A stretch of 64,000 nt of DNA from Picocystis sp. L7 (Eukaryota; Chlorophyta; Picocystophyceae; Picocystales; Picocystaceae): contig QXJR01000015.1 of the NCBI GenBank assembly GCA_020975725.1, positions 613,520-677,519 on the forward strand. The letters run 5' to 3'. Under the pieces are notes generated by a model. The model was not told the DNA's origin, did not search any database, and worked only from the letters and a program-made list of their open reading frames with translations. Both the position numbers and the translations under genes were made by a program. This document shows positions 17,381 to 26,182 of the stretch, in pieces (position 1 is the stretch's first letter; the number at the start of each line of letters is the position of its first letter).

Positions 17381-20287
17381 ATGGAAGAAGGAACGCGTGG
17401 AACGACGAGGGATGAACCAGGCGAAGAAGAAAGAGAAGAGGGAAACGAAACGACGGAAGACGAAAGGAGGGAGGAAGAGGAAGAGGAAGAGACCATGCCC
17501 GTCTCGGAAGAAACCGCCCGAACCGTAGAAGAACAAACGCTGCCCTTCACCTCGCTGGCGGGAAAGTACGAAACCACCGTCTACTTCGATCCGCAAACCG
17601 TGGCCAAAGCGCAGGTCGTGCATGTGGCAGACGGAGGATCGGGATGGAAGGCCAAAATGAACGTCTTCGGTGCAGGACAAGAACTCAAAGAAGCCTACCT
17701 GGTGCTGCAACCACACGCCCTCTTCTGGTTCAAGAGCAAAAACAGCGTCAAAGCCAAGCAAGTCTTCGTGCTGGACAGCTATCGATTCGAAACACCGCCC
17801 GGGTCCTACGCGGAAGGACAGTACCCACTCGACGTGGTGCAAAAATCTAGGTACTACTCGTACCGATTCTACATGCCCAACGAAAACACCCGGCAAGAAT
17901 GGGCCGATGCGCTGCGCGAACAATCGCTGGAAAGGTGGAAAAGATGGACCATGACCGAAAGAATCAAAGCCACAAAACTCGCCGCCCAACTGTCCGAGAG
18001 CATGAAAGACGCCGAATCCTTGCGATTCCAGCTTGCCAAGGCAGAGGGCGAGAAAGACGACGCCCTGCAGGTGCTGGAGAGGTTGGAGGAAGCGGCCAGG
18101 GTGGCGGAAGTCCAGAGGGAAGAGAAGGAACGGGAGCTCCGAGAGAGCATCCAGCAATTGGAAGGACAACTAAGCACCAAGTGCGAAGAGGCAGATTCGC
18201 TCGACCGTGACCTGGGGGATGCGGCCGCGGAGCTGCATGCGCTCTCCGCAAAGCTGGAAGACAAAGAATCCACCTGCAACAACCTGGAATCGCAAATGGT
18301 GGAGATGAAGCAATGCACGGAGGAACAGCGGCTGCAGCTGAAGACCCTTGATGCTACCATGGCAGCGAGGACCGCCGAAGTGGAGCAGCTCAAGACGCTC
18401 CTTACAGAAGCAGAGGAAACGAAACAGCTGAACCTTCAGGAGCTGACCAAGCAAGCAGAAGAATTGAAGCTTCGCGAGCTCAAGCTCTCCAGCCTGCAAC
18501 AACAGCATAGCGAGACGGAGAAGAAGCTGGAGTTGGCAAATTCACAAGTGGATTCGCTGCAGTCTTCGGTGAGGGAACTGAACGTGTCCGTCCGGGAAGC
18601 GGAAGCAGAGCAAAGCAGGCTGCAGATTGCAGAGGCAAGGCTCCTGACCAAGATCGATATGCTGGAGAAGACGGTTGCCGGCAACAAGGAAGAGAAGGAC
18701 GATATCCTGCGCAAGATGCGGGCTGCTGAAGAAGAAGCAAAGGAATCCCAAATAGGGGCAGCAAAAGTGCAGGCAGAGATGGAGCGTTTGCTAGACAAGC
18801 AAGAAGCTCACAACAAGGAAGACAGCAAGCTGGTGGAGGAACTGTATGAGGAGAAGAGAAAGGGAGACAAGCTCAGGTTTGACCTGGAAGCGGCTTTGAA
18901 ATCCTCTCAGCAGCTACAATCAACCATTGCGGGTCAGACAACCAAGCTCGAGACCTTGCGTCTCACCCTGGAGACGAAGGATGCTGATGCAGCAAGCATG
19001 AAGGAGCAGATGCGAACAGAGCAGCAGAGGTGCACTCTGCTTGAAGCAAAGCTGCAGGACTGCAACTCTCGCATCGCGGCTTTGCAGGCTGAGAACCTGT
19101 CCCTGTCAGAGGAATTCAGGAAGGTCAGGTCCAACTTGCTTGAGAAAACAGACGCGGTGGAGCGACTGGAAGCCCGCACATCTGCTTTCGACTCCTACTC
19201 TACAAAACAAAGTCACGAGATTCAGACCGTACAGATGCTCTTGGCCAAAGCTCGGAGCGAGATCCATTACATGGAGGCCTCGCTCAACAGCAAATCCTTC
19301 GAACTGGAGGAGCTCCGCAGGAGCTTGGAGAACGGCTCGGGCACCAGGGAGCAAATGCTGGCAGAGAACTCCCGTTTGGTGGGAGAAACAAAGATGCTCC
19401 AGGATAAGAACGCCCGTCTCCAGAGGGAGAAGAGCGAAGTGCAATCGGAACTCAGCAGCAAAGAGGCCAGAATCAAGTCCCTGGAAAACGTACAGTCCCA
19501 ACTGGCCGAGTACGAGGAACAAATCCGAAGCCTTCGAGAGAAACTAATGACGAAGAACGCAGAGTTGGAGAGCATGCAGACGAGGTCAAGCTGGGAACGC
19601 CCAGCAAGTAACTCCCACTTGCAGCACCACCATGTAAGCCATGACGATGGCTCAAGGGCCGCACTGGAAAGAGTGAGTATGGACAACGAAAAGTTGCAAG
19701 CCAAGCTGAAAGAGACCGAGCAAGAGATCAGTGCCCTTCGCACCCAGCTTTCAAAGACTACCGAGGCACAGCTAGCAAAGGAGCAGAAGAACGCGGTCGC
19801 GGAAAGCAAGCGCCTGAGAAATGCCCAGCAAGAAGCAGATGCGATGAAGCGAGAGCTTCTCTCCCTGCAGGCCAAAAACAAAAGCAATCAAGCGCTGGAG
19901 AAGGAATACACAGAAATACTAGAAGAGATACAAGCCCTCGAACGGAGAGAGCGTGAACGCGAATCAGACATTTCCGCGGTCAAAGCAGCTGGGGTAGCTC
20001 AGAACGCCCAGATCGAGGCATTGAATGCCAAGCTTGCTCAGGCCTATTCTCTCCTGGATGCCAAGATAGAAAAGATCTCTCTCCAGGAGAGCGGGAAGTC
20101 AAAGGCGCCCAAGAAGGCAGCAGCACCGCCAGCAGAGTCCCAGGAGCTGCCTAGGGTGGCTAAGAAGACTGTCAAGAAGAAGTCGGCTCCAGAGTCCATG
20201 ATACCACAAGCAGTGAGCTACGGGCAATACAGGGGAGCAACACCTGCCTACGGGGCAGTGACCACGAAACCCCGCTCCTCGTTTTGA
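17381..20287 (+). CDS. PH-domain plus long coiled-coil protein
   Basis: 968 aa from the ATG at 17381; a second ATG at 17495 would remove an acidic stretch. Residues ~88-190 look like a pleckstrin-homology domain: beta-strand pattern from GWKAKMN through LKEAYLVLQPHALFWFK, ending in a helix with the conserved Trp (RQEWADALREQ). Residues ~195-910 are an almost unbroken heptad-rich coiled coil with many Glu/Lys/Gln and leucines. The tail is basic (KSKAPKKAAAPP, KKTVKKKSAPES). It is probably a membrane- or cytoskeleton-linked scaffold. I do not recognise a specific family. It is head-to-head with the methyltransferase gene. Confidence 0.8.
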   Translation: MEEGTRGTTRDEPGEEEREEGNETTEDERREEEEEEETMPVSEETARTVEEQTLPFTSLAGKYETTVYFDPQTVAKAQVVHVADGGSGWKAKMNVFGAGQELKEAYLVLQPHALFWFKSKNSVKAKQVFVLDSYRFETPPGSYAEGQYPLDVVQKSRYYSYRFYMPNENTRQEWADALREQSLERWKRWTMTERIKATKLAAQLSESMKDAESLRFQLAKAEGEKDDALQVLERLEEAARVAEVQREEKERELRESIQQLEGQLSTKCEEADSLDRDLGDAAAELHALSAKLEDKESTCNNLESQMVEMKQCTEEQRLQLKTLDATMAARTAEVEQLKTLLTEAEETKQLNLQELTKQAEELKLRELKLSSLQQQHSETEKKLELANSQVDSLQSSVRELNVSVREAEAEQSRLQIAEARLLTKIDMLEKTVAGNKEEKDDILRKMRAAEEEAKESQIGAAKVQAEMERLLDKQEAHNKEDSKLVEELYEEKRKGDKLRFDLEAALKSSQQLQSTIAGQTTKLETLRLTLETKDADAASMKEQMRTEQQRCTLLEAKLQDCNSRIAALQAENLSLSEEFRKVRSNLLEKTDAVERLEARTSAFDSYSTKQSHEIQTVQMLLAKARSEIHYMEASLNSKSFELEELRRSLENGSGTREQMLAENSRLVGETKMLQDKNARLQREKSEVQSELSSKEARIKSLENVQSQLAEYEEQIRSLREKLMTKNAELESMQTRSSWERPASNSHLQHHHVSHDDGSRAALERVSMDNEKLQAKLKETEQEISALRTQLSKTTEAQLAKEQKNAVAESKRLRNAQQEADAMKRELLSLQAKNKSNQALEKEYTEILEEIQALERRERERESDISAVKAAGVAQNAQIEALNAKLAQAYSLLDAKIEKISLQESGKSKAPKKAAAPPAESQELPRVAKKTVKKKSAPESMIPQAVSYGQYRGATPAYGAVTTKPRSSF

Positions 20288-21086
20288 CATTCGACCGACT
20301 TGTCAGCAGTTACATTCGCAGCTGCACAGTTCCTATTTTGTAACATAAATGGGAAATGCTTCGAATTTTGACTCGGGCATCTGTCATCCGCCCCTACACG
20401 GCACTGTTCATCACTTGCGAATGGCTTGGAGATGCACAGTGCCCGCACATGTGCTTCGTTCTCGAGCGGTCGGCCGTAGCCTCACAGATTTCTCATGGCA
20501 CAGCCCGCCGCATCCGAGTTCGTCTTCCGGGGAATAATCGGTGCAATTCTCAGCAATTCGTGCGGTGACCCCGTATGCCGACCAGGACGGTGGAATGCAG
20601 GTTCCTGGCATTGGATCAGGACACACATCTGGTCTCCTCATCCCTAGGAGCGATCTACTGTGGCAACTTCCTGTTTGCTTGATCCGATTCGCATCATGTA
20701 CGACGTTGGTTTGGATTGGTCTCTCGCGACGGCGGCTTGGGGCGGCCGTTCCCTTGCACCCCGATTCGGAGCCCAACCTTGACCGCCATGGGTTGCGTGA
20801 TGACGGGACCCGTCCCGCTTCATCCATTGGACCATCCATCACGGCATCGGGGCGTTATGTTTCTCTCTCTCATTGCTCTCTAGCGACGCCAGCTTGTGAA
20901 TTGCCTGTGCTGTAGGTTCGCATACTGCCCCAGTCCTGCCTGTGTGGAGGTTCCCCCAAGTTGTGTGCCTCGCCCCCACCCGTGTCCAAGTCCAAACGTA
21001 CCGGGATCCAACCCCGGTCTATCCGAAACCTTGAACCCGGGACGTGGATCCCGTTGTCCCGACTCGTCTGGGTTCAATGCGATGAA
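20288..21086. other. Intergenic region upstream of EamA gene
   Basis: About 800 bp with only short, unconvincing ORFs. It holds the 3' UTR of the coiled-coil gene and the promoter of the transporter. Around 20999-21060 is a cluster of GC-rich palindromic words (CCGGGATCC, ACCCCGGT, GAACCCGGG, GGATCCCG) that could fold, but it does not form a tRNA. Confidence 0.4.
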
Positions 21087-22337
21087 ATGCCTGGATCCGT
21101 CCCTGGTCCATGCGACCTCACAAATCAGGAGGGTCCACGTGGCGCCAGGAAGATGCCGCAGGCCAGGACGTGGACCGTCGCTCCGATCGGATGCGCACGT
21201 CCGAAACAGAACACCAGGTGCAACATACCGTGCAGGAGGAGGAACAACGAGAGGAGGGGCACCCAGGTCCGACTGGTGCGTGCGAAGAGCTCCTCAGAAG
21301 GGGTGGAAAGGGAAACGGAGGAGGAGTGGCCTGCAAGGCTAGGACAGACTGCACTCCTCGTGTCACCTTTCTTCTTCTGGGGAACAGCCATGGTGGCCAT
21401 GAAAGGAGTCCTCACACACGTTGGACCCACCTTCGTGGCTACCGTTCGACTGGTCCCAGCCGGACTGCTCCTGGTGGCCTATGCAGCAGCCACGGGAAGG
21501 AAACAGCCAGACACGGCGCAAGCATGGGGTGCCATCGCCCTCTTTGCCCTCGTGGACGCCGCAGCGTTTCAAGGATGTCTAGCGCAAGGGCTGGAGAGGA
21601 CCTCGGCCGGCCTGGGAAGCGTCATCATTGACAGCCAACCGATCACCGTAGCATTGCTCGCGGCCATCTTCTTCGGGGAAAAGATTGGGAGCAAAGGAGC
21701 GGCGGGTATGGTGCTCGGCATTTTGGGACTGTGCATGCTGGAAGTGCCCCCCCAAGTCCTCCAAGATGGATTGGAGGCCCTTGGCCAGGTGGATGGCGGG
21801 ATCGTCAATACAATGCTTGGCACGCAGCCCGCGCTGGTCGAGGCCCAAGCATCCGTCCCAGGGTCTGTCTGGGACAGCGGGGCCTGGTGGATGCTCCTGG
21901 CTGCCCAATCCATGGCCGTGGGGACAGTTATGGTACCCTGGGTGTGCAGATTTGCCGATCCTATCGCTGCTACGGGTTGGCACATGATAATCGGGGGCTT
22001 ACCCCTCCTGGCCTTGTCGCTGGCGCAAGAGGGAAGTCTCGCTGAGGAACTGGCACGAATCACGCCTTCAGACACGGTGGCTCTGCTGTACACTTCGTTG
22101 TTGGGTAGCGCCGTCAGTTACGGCGTCTTTTTCTACAATGCCTCGAAGGGCAACCTCACCAAGCTCTCGAGCCTCACATTCTTGACACCGGTCTTTGCTG
22201 CGGTGTTCGGGTTTCTGCTTCTGGGGGAGACATTGAATGTGTACCAGTTGTCGGGAGCATCTGTCACGTTGCTTGCTATCTACCTCATCAATGCACGGGC
22301 AGAAGACAAAGACGGAAAGATCTCAGAAAGCGAATAA
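21087..22337 (+). CDS. EamA/DMT-family transporter (WAT1-related, probably plastid)
   Basis: 416 aa from the ATG at 21087; the ATG at 21153 is an alternative. After a ~75-residue Arg/Ser-rich, acid-poor N-terminal extension come about ten hydrophobic spans in two EamA repeats. The first starts LLVSPFFFWGTAMVAMKGVL and ends GEKIGSKGAAGMVLGILGL. The second has SLLGSAVSYGVFFYNASKGN, LSSLTFLTPVFAAVFGFLLL and GETLNVYQLSGASV. Drug/metabolite transporters move small organic solutes; the substrate cannot be told. The extension fits an organelle transit peptide, and this subfamily is chloroplast-targeted in plants and common in cyanobacteria. Confidence 0.85.
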   Translation: MPGSVPGPCDLTNQEGPRGARKMPQARTWTVAPIGCARPKQNTRCNIPCRRRNNERRGTQVRLVRAKSSSEGVERETEEEWPARLGQTALLVSPFFFWGTAMVAMKGVLTHVGPTFVATVRLVPAGLLLVAYAAATGRKQPDTAQAWGAIALFALVDAAAFQGCLAQGLERTSAGLGSVIIDSQPITVALLAAIFFGEKIGSKGAAGMVLGILGLCMLEVPPQVLQDGLEALGQVDGGIVNTMLGTQPALVEAQASVPGSVWDSGAWWMLLAAQSMAVGTVMVPWVCRFADPIAATGWHMIIGGLPLLALSLAQEGSLAEELARITPSDTVALLYTSLLGSAVSYGVFFYNASKGNLTKLSSLTFLTPVFAAVFGFLLLGETLNVYQLSGASVTLLAIYLINARAEDKDGKISESE

Positions 22338-22708
22338 ACTGGAGATAACCGTGTGCAGGGGTTGTCGCACCCACCGAGAGCAGCAGAATTACTGCAGCCA
22401 GAAGCGTTTGGGGAGAGGCGAGTGCAGCATGTACATACATGCCCAGTTGGGCCAGGGGAGAAGATGGACACCGCAAACGTTCGAGGGCCTTGCCCAGGCT
22501 CGAGATTAGGGACCATGGACATCGTTGTAAACAAGAACCATTCATTACTTGATCAGGCGATCCAAGCAGGGGCCCCTCTCCCGCTCCTTTGCGCCAGGCT
22601 TTCGCCAGCCAAGGCCAGACCTGCTCCCTTCAGAGGCACCGGCGCATCACCAGAACACAACGCAGCGAGAGCATCATCCAGTTGCATGGATCACCACGCA
22701 GAGCGCAC
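22338..22708. other. Convergent 3' region between EamA and Ycf23 genes
   Basis: Short intergenic stretch between two convergent genes, holding their 3' UTRs. No separate gene seen. Confidence 0.5.
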
Positions 22709-23611
22709 TCAGAGTCCAGCTTCCCTCGCTTCACGGCTTCCAAGGGACAGCCTACCTCCTTCTTGCAGGTGGCTGGGCAGGTCCCTGCCATGCACAGCAT
22801 CCACGATGGCTTGCACCGCGGCCACCATGGCAATGGGGTCGTTCAATTTGTTGATGGCTGACCCAACGCCGACCCCGCTGGCTCCTGCGCAGACGGCCAT
22901 GGGTGCGGTGGCGCTGCTGAGACCGCTGGCGCACATCACATGCGCTCTTTCCAGCGCCCTCGCGATAGCGTGAGTGGCGGCGATGCTGGGAGCAGCTTTT
23001 TGGACGAGTCCGATCAGCCCGGGTGCAAAGGGTTCTGCGACGACGCCTCCTTCGGTTTGGATCACGTCCACGCCCATTTGTTCCAGTTGCAGGGCCAAGC
23101 CGACTTGTTCGTCCAGCGGCAGGGTGTGCGGCACGGTCACGGACAGCGGCATGTGGGGATGACGTTTCATGGTTTCTTGGGTGATTCGGACGATTTCTTC
23201 GGCGGAGAACACGATTCCATCTGGATAGAACCCGTCGTAGTTTCCCACTTCCAGCATGGAGGCACCTGCTCGGACCGCCACGTCGAACGCGTTCGGATCT
23301 ACGGCGGAGGCGCAGATGGGCAGTTGATCTCGCGTGGCTTCTCTGGCCTCGATTACGACGTTTTCGTCGCAGGCCACGTCCACCATGGACGCACCCCCTC
23401 TCCAGGCTGCACGTGCGACGTCTTGGGTCACTTGCAGGTCGTAGTTTCGCAGTCCCACGATGATTTTCACGTTTTTTCTTTGGACGAAGGGTTCCAGCAC
23501 CTGTTCTTTTCCGTGCACGGCTGCCCGGCACCTTCCATCCCGCATCTCCTCCTTCTTCGCCCGCTTTAGTTTCGACGCGGCGTGGGCGTGGCGTTGGATC
23601 CGCATCGCCAT
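22709..23611 (-). CDS. ycf23: Ycf23-family (DUF561) protein, nuclear-encoded
   Basis: 300 aa from the ATG at 23611; an ATG at 23710 would add 33 residues. Core motifs: VKIIVGLRNYDL, GGASMVDVACDENVV, LPICASAVDP, GASMLEVGNYDGFY, LSVTVPHTLPLDEQ, DVIQTEGG, ALERAHVMCASGLSSATAPM and the terminal GSAINKLNDPIAMVAAVQAI. The pattern is a TIM-barrel-like fold with phosphate-binding-type Gly loops. Ycf23 occurs in cyanobacteria and is plastid-encoded in red algae and some red-lineage plastids; its biochemical role is not settled. Here it has introns/promoter context of a nuclear gene and a Lys/Arg/His-rich N-terminus that could target it to the plastid. It is head-to-head with topoisomerase I. Confidence 0.88.
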   Translation of the reverse strand: MAMRIQRHAHAASKLKRAKKEEMRDGRCRAAVHGKEQVLEPFVQRKNVKIIVGLRNYDLQVTQDVARAAWRGGASMVDVACDENVVIEAREATRDQLPICASAVDPNAFDVAVRAGASMLEVGNYDGFYPDGIVFSAEEIVRITQETMKRHPHMPLSVTVPHTLPLDEQVGLALQLEQMGVDVIQTEGGVVAEPFAPGLIGLVQKAAPSIAATHAIARALERAHVMCASGLSSATAPMAVCAGASGVGVGSAINKLNDPIAMVAAVQAIVDAVHGRDLPSHLQEGGRLSLGSREAREAGL

Positions 23612-24163
23612 GGCGAGGGCAGGATGGGTGGGGATGGATCCACGTTTGTGGATGGGTTGGTGTTGGGACCCAGCGGATGGGATGGGTGGATGCACAGGTT
23701 CTTCCCCCATACCGACCCAGGTCAACCCCACCAACCAGGGTGGAAGCCCAGGACGGAACCGTGGAGGTCGGAAGGGAGGAGGGGAGAAAACGGAAGCATC
23801 GAAACCTTCGGGGGGGGGGGAGAGGGGGGAGGGTCCATCGGTGTTGTGCGAAGCCTCCGTCCCAACGATGGTGTGGATCGAAAGGAAGGAAGGAAGGAAG
23901 GAAGCGGGGTTGGGGGGGAGTCCCTCGACCCATCCATCCTACCTACCGGATGGGACACGTTCCTACCTTTCTCCCATCCCGGATCCTCCTTCGGGTTCGG
24001 AGGGGAGCATCCCCATCCCCACACGGGGGTGGGGGGGGGGGGGTTGAGGGACAGGAGAAAAAGGGAGAGGTGGTGGGGAAGGACCCTCTCCTCCCCCTTC
24101 TTTCGATCGATCGATCGAGGAAGGAGAAGGTGTGGGTGGAGAGGGTGCGGACCCGGTGGAAGC
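23612..24163. promoter_or_regulatory. Divergent promoter of Ycf23 and topoisomerase I, rich in G-runs
   Basis: 552 bp between start codons. It contains a ten-G run followed by further G-runs at 23810-23831, an AAGG microsatellite at 23881-23902, a G13-type run at 24024-24043 and ATCGATCGATCG near 24104-24117. The G-tracts lie on the + strand and could form G-quadruplexes. No TATA box is obvious. Confidence 0.5.
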
Positions 24164-26182
24164 ATGGAAAGGATGGTGGTGCAACGCCAACCCACACATG
24201 GCTCCGATTCCGAAGACGATCGACCCCTCGCGGATCGAATGGGACACAGAAATGCAAGCACGAAAACACAGGAGAAGGAGAACGGAGATCCACGAACGGT
24301 CGAAGGTGGTGGACGCAAGGAATCCGGAAACACGTCGGATTCGGACGACGACGTGCCACTGGCCCTGCAAATGGCGAAGAAAAGGAAACCAGGGAAGAAA
24401 TGCATCCATCTCGAAAGGAAAAGGAACGAACTGCCCCATCCCAACCACAAAAAGAGGAAAGCAGACCCGCACACGAAAGTTGCGACGAAGAAGAAACGAA
24501 ACCAACCCAACGCAGGCCCACGTACCAAGAACACGTGCCACGGAAAAGAAATCAAATGGAACACGCTGGAATGGAAGGGGCTCCTCTTCCCACCCGAATA
24601 CGAACCTCACGGCGTGCAAATGCTGTACGACGGACAACCCGTGACACTCAACCCAGAACAAGAAGAAGTGGCCACCTTCTTCGCCGTCATGCGAGACACG
24701 GACTACGCCACCAAACCCATCTTCATCCAGAACTTCTGGGAAGGGTTCAAACAGGTGCTGGGAACGAAGCACGTCGTCCAGAAGTTCGAGCTCTGCGATT
24801 TCACCCCCATCTACGAATGGCACATGGCGGAAAGAGAAAAGAAACAGAACCGATCCAAAGAGGAGAAGAAAAGGATACGAGAAGAGACCCTGGAGAAAGA
24901 AGAACCCTACAAATGGGCATTGGTGGACGGCAGAAAGGAACAGGTGGGAAACTTTCGCATCGAACCTCCTGGACTCTTTCGTGGCCGCGGGGAGCATCCG
25001 AAGATGGGAAAGCTGAAACGCAGGATCTACCCAGAAGACATCACCATCAACATCGGAAAAGGAGCGCCCTTGCCCGAATGCAACATGCCGGGCCACGAAT
25101 GGGGCGGGATCAGGCACGACAACACCGTGACTTGGCTGGCCTTCTGGAAGGACCCGGTCGATTCCAAGCAGTTCAAGTACGTCTGGATGGCCGCAAACAG
25201 CACGTTCAAAGCAGACAGCGATCGATCCAAATACGAAAAGGCACGCGAGTTGAAAAAGCACATCAAGAAGATCAGGGACACGTACACGCAGAATCTCCGG
25301 TCCAGCAATCGGATCGATCGAATGATCGCCACCGCGGTGTACCTCATCGATGTGCTGGCCCTCCGAGCCGGGCACGAGAAGGACGAGGATGAGGCGGACA
25401 CCGTGGGCTGCTGCAACCTCAAGGCAGAGAACGTGGAATGCCTCCCCCCCTGCTCGCTCAGGTTCGACTTTCTGGGTAAGGATTCCATCAGGTACGAGAA
25501 CACCGTGCAGGTCTTGCCCCAGGTTTACAAGAACGTGGAAGACTTCACGCTGGTGGATAACGAAGGCCGCAGGAAAAAGCCCACAGATCAGCTGTTCGAG
25601 TTCGACGTGGTATTGCTGAACAAGTGGTTGAAAGCCTTCATGGAAGGACTCTCTGCTAAAGTATTCAGGACGTACAACGCATCCATTACCTTGGATCGAC
25701 TCCTGCAGCATCCCACGGAAAGCGTACACGTGGACGGGAAGCTGGCGGAATACAATGCAGCAAATAAAGAGGTGGCGGTGCTTTGCAACCATCAACGGTC
25801 CATACCCAAAGCACACGACAACCAAATGGAGCGGATGGAAGATAAGCTTGCCAGGGTGGAGGAGGAGCTGAACGCCCTGCATGAGGAGTACAAGGATGCA
25901 CTGCGAAACGACGATCCCCGCCAGAAGGCCAAAGGCTCGGGTTGCACCCTGGAGAAGATAACAAAGAAGCAGAGCCAGTTGGACAAGCTCAAGCTGCAAA
26001 AAAGGGTGAAAGAGGACCTCAAAACCGTGGCGTTGGGCACATCCAGAATCAACTACCTTGACCCTAGGATCTCCGTAGCCTGGTGCAAAAGAGAGGAAGT
26101 CCCAGTGGAGAAGGTGTTCAACAAATCCTTGCTTGGAAAATTTGCTTGGGCCATGGAAGTGAACATGAGCTTTCGATTTTGA
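24164..26182 (+). CDS. TOP1: DNA topoisomerase I (type IB)
   Basis: 672 aa, single exon. A charged N-terminal domain (residues 1-130; Lys/Arg/Asp-rich with DSDDDVPLAL) precedes the core, which starts KWNTLEWKGLLFPPEYEPHG. Catalytic elements: Arg in LALRAGHEKDEDEADT, Arg in SAKVFRTYNAS, His in VLCNHQR and the nucleophilic Tyr in SRINYLDPRISVAWCKREEVP near the C-terminus. PPGLFRGRGEHPKMGKLKRR is the conserved DNA-cap motif. It relaxes supercoils by a 3'-phosphotyrosyl intermediate. The core, linker and C-terminal domain are complete. The chosen ATG follows the G-rich promoter; no signal or transit peptide is apparent. Confidence 0.96.
   Translation: MERMVVQRQPTHGSDSEDDRPLADRMGHRNASTKTQEKENGDPRTVEGGGRKESGNTSDSDDDVPLALQMAKKRKPGKKCIHLERKRNELPHPNHKKRKADPHTKVATKKKRNQPNAGPRTKNTCHGKEIKWNTLEWKGLLFPPEYEPHGVQMLYDGQPVTLNPEQEEVATFFAVMRDTDYATKPIFIQNFWEGFKQVLGTKHVVQKFELCDFTPIYEWHMAEREKKQNRSKEEKKRIREETLEKEEPYKWALVDGRKEQVGNFRIEPPGLFRGRGEHPKMGKLKRRIYPEDITINIGKGAPLPECNMPGHEWGGIRHDNTVTWLAFWKDPVDSKQFKYVWMAANSTFKADSDRSKYEKARELKKHIKKIRDTYTQNLRSSNRIDRMIATAVYLIDVLALRAGHEKDEDEADTVGCCNLKAENVECLPPCSLRFDFLGKDSIRYENTVQVLPQVYKNVEDFTLVDNEGRRKKPTDQLFEFDVVLLNKWLKAFMEGLSAKVFRTYNASITLDRLLQHPTESVHVDGKLAEYNAANKEVAVLCNHQRSIPKAHDNQMERMEDKLARVEEELNALHEEYKDALRNDDPRQKAKGSGCTLEKITKKQSQLDKLKLQKRVKEDLKTVALGTSRINYLDPRISVAWCKREEVPVEKVFNKSLLGKFAWAMEVNMSFRF

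Noticed and set aside
20985-21065. Possible tRNA-like GC-rich folding segment
   Set aside because: GGTTCAA-like words occur, but no acceptor stem, anticodon arm and T-arm can be arranged with the right spacing.
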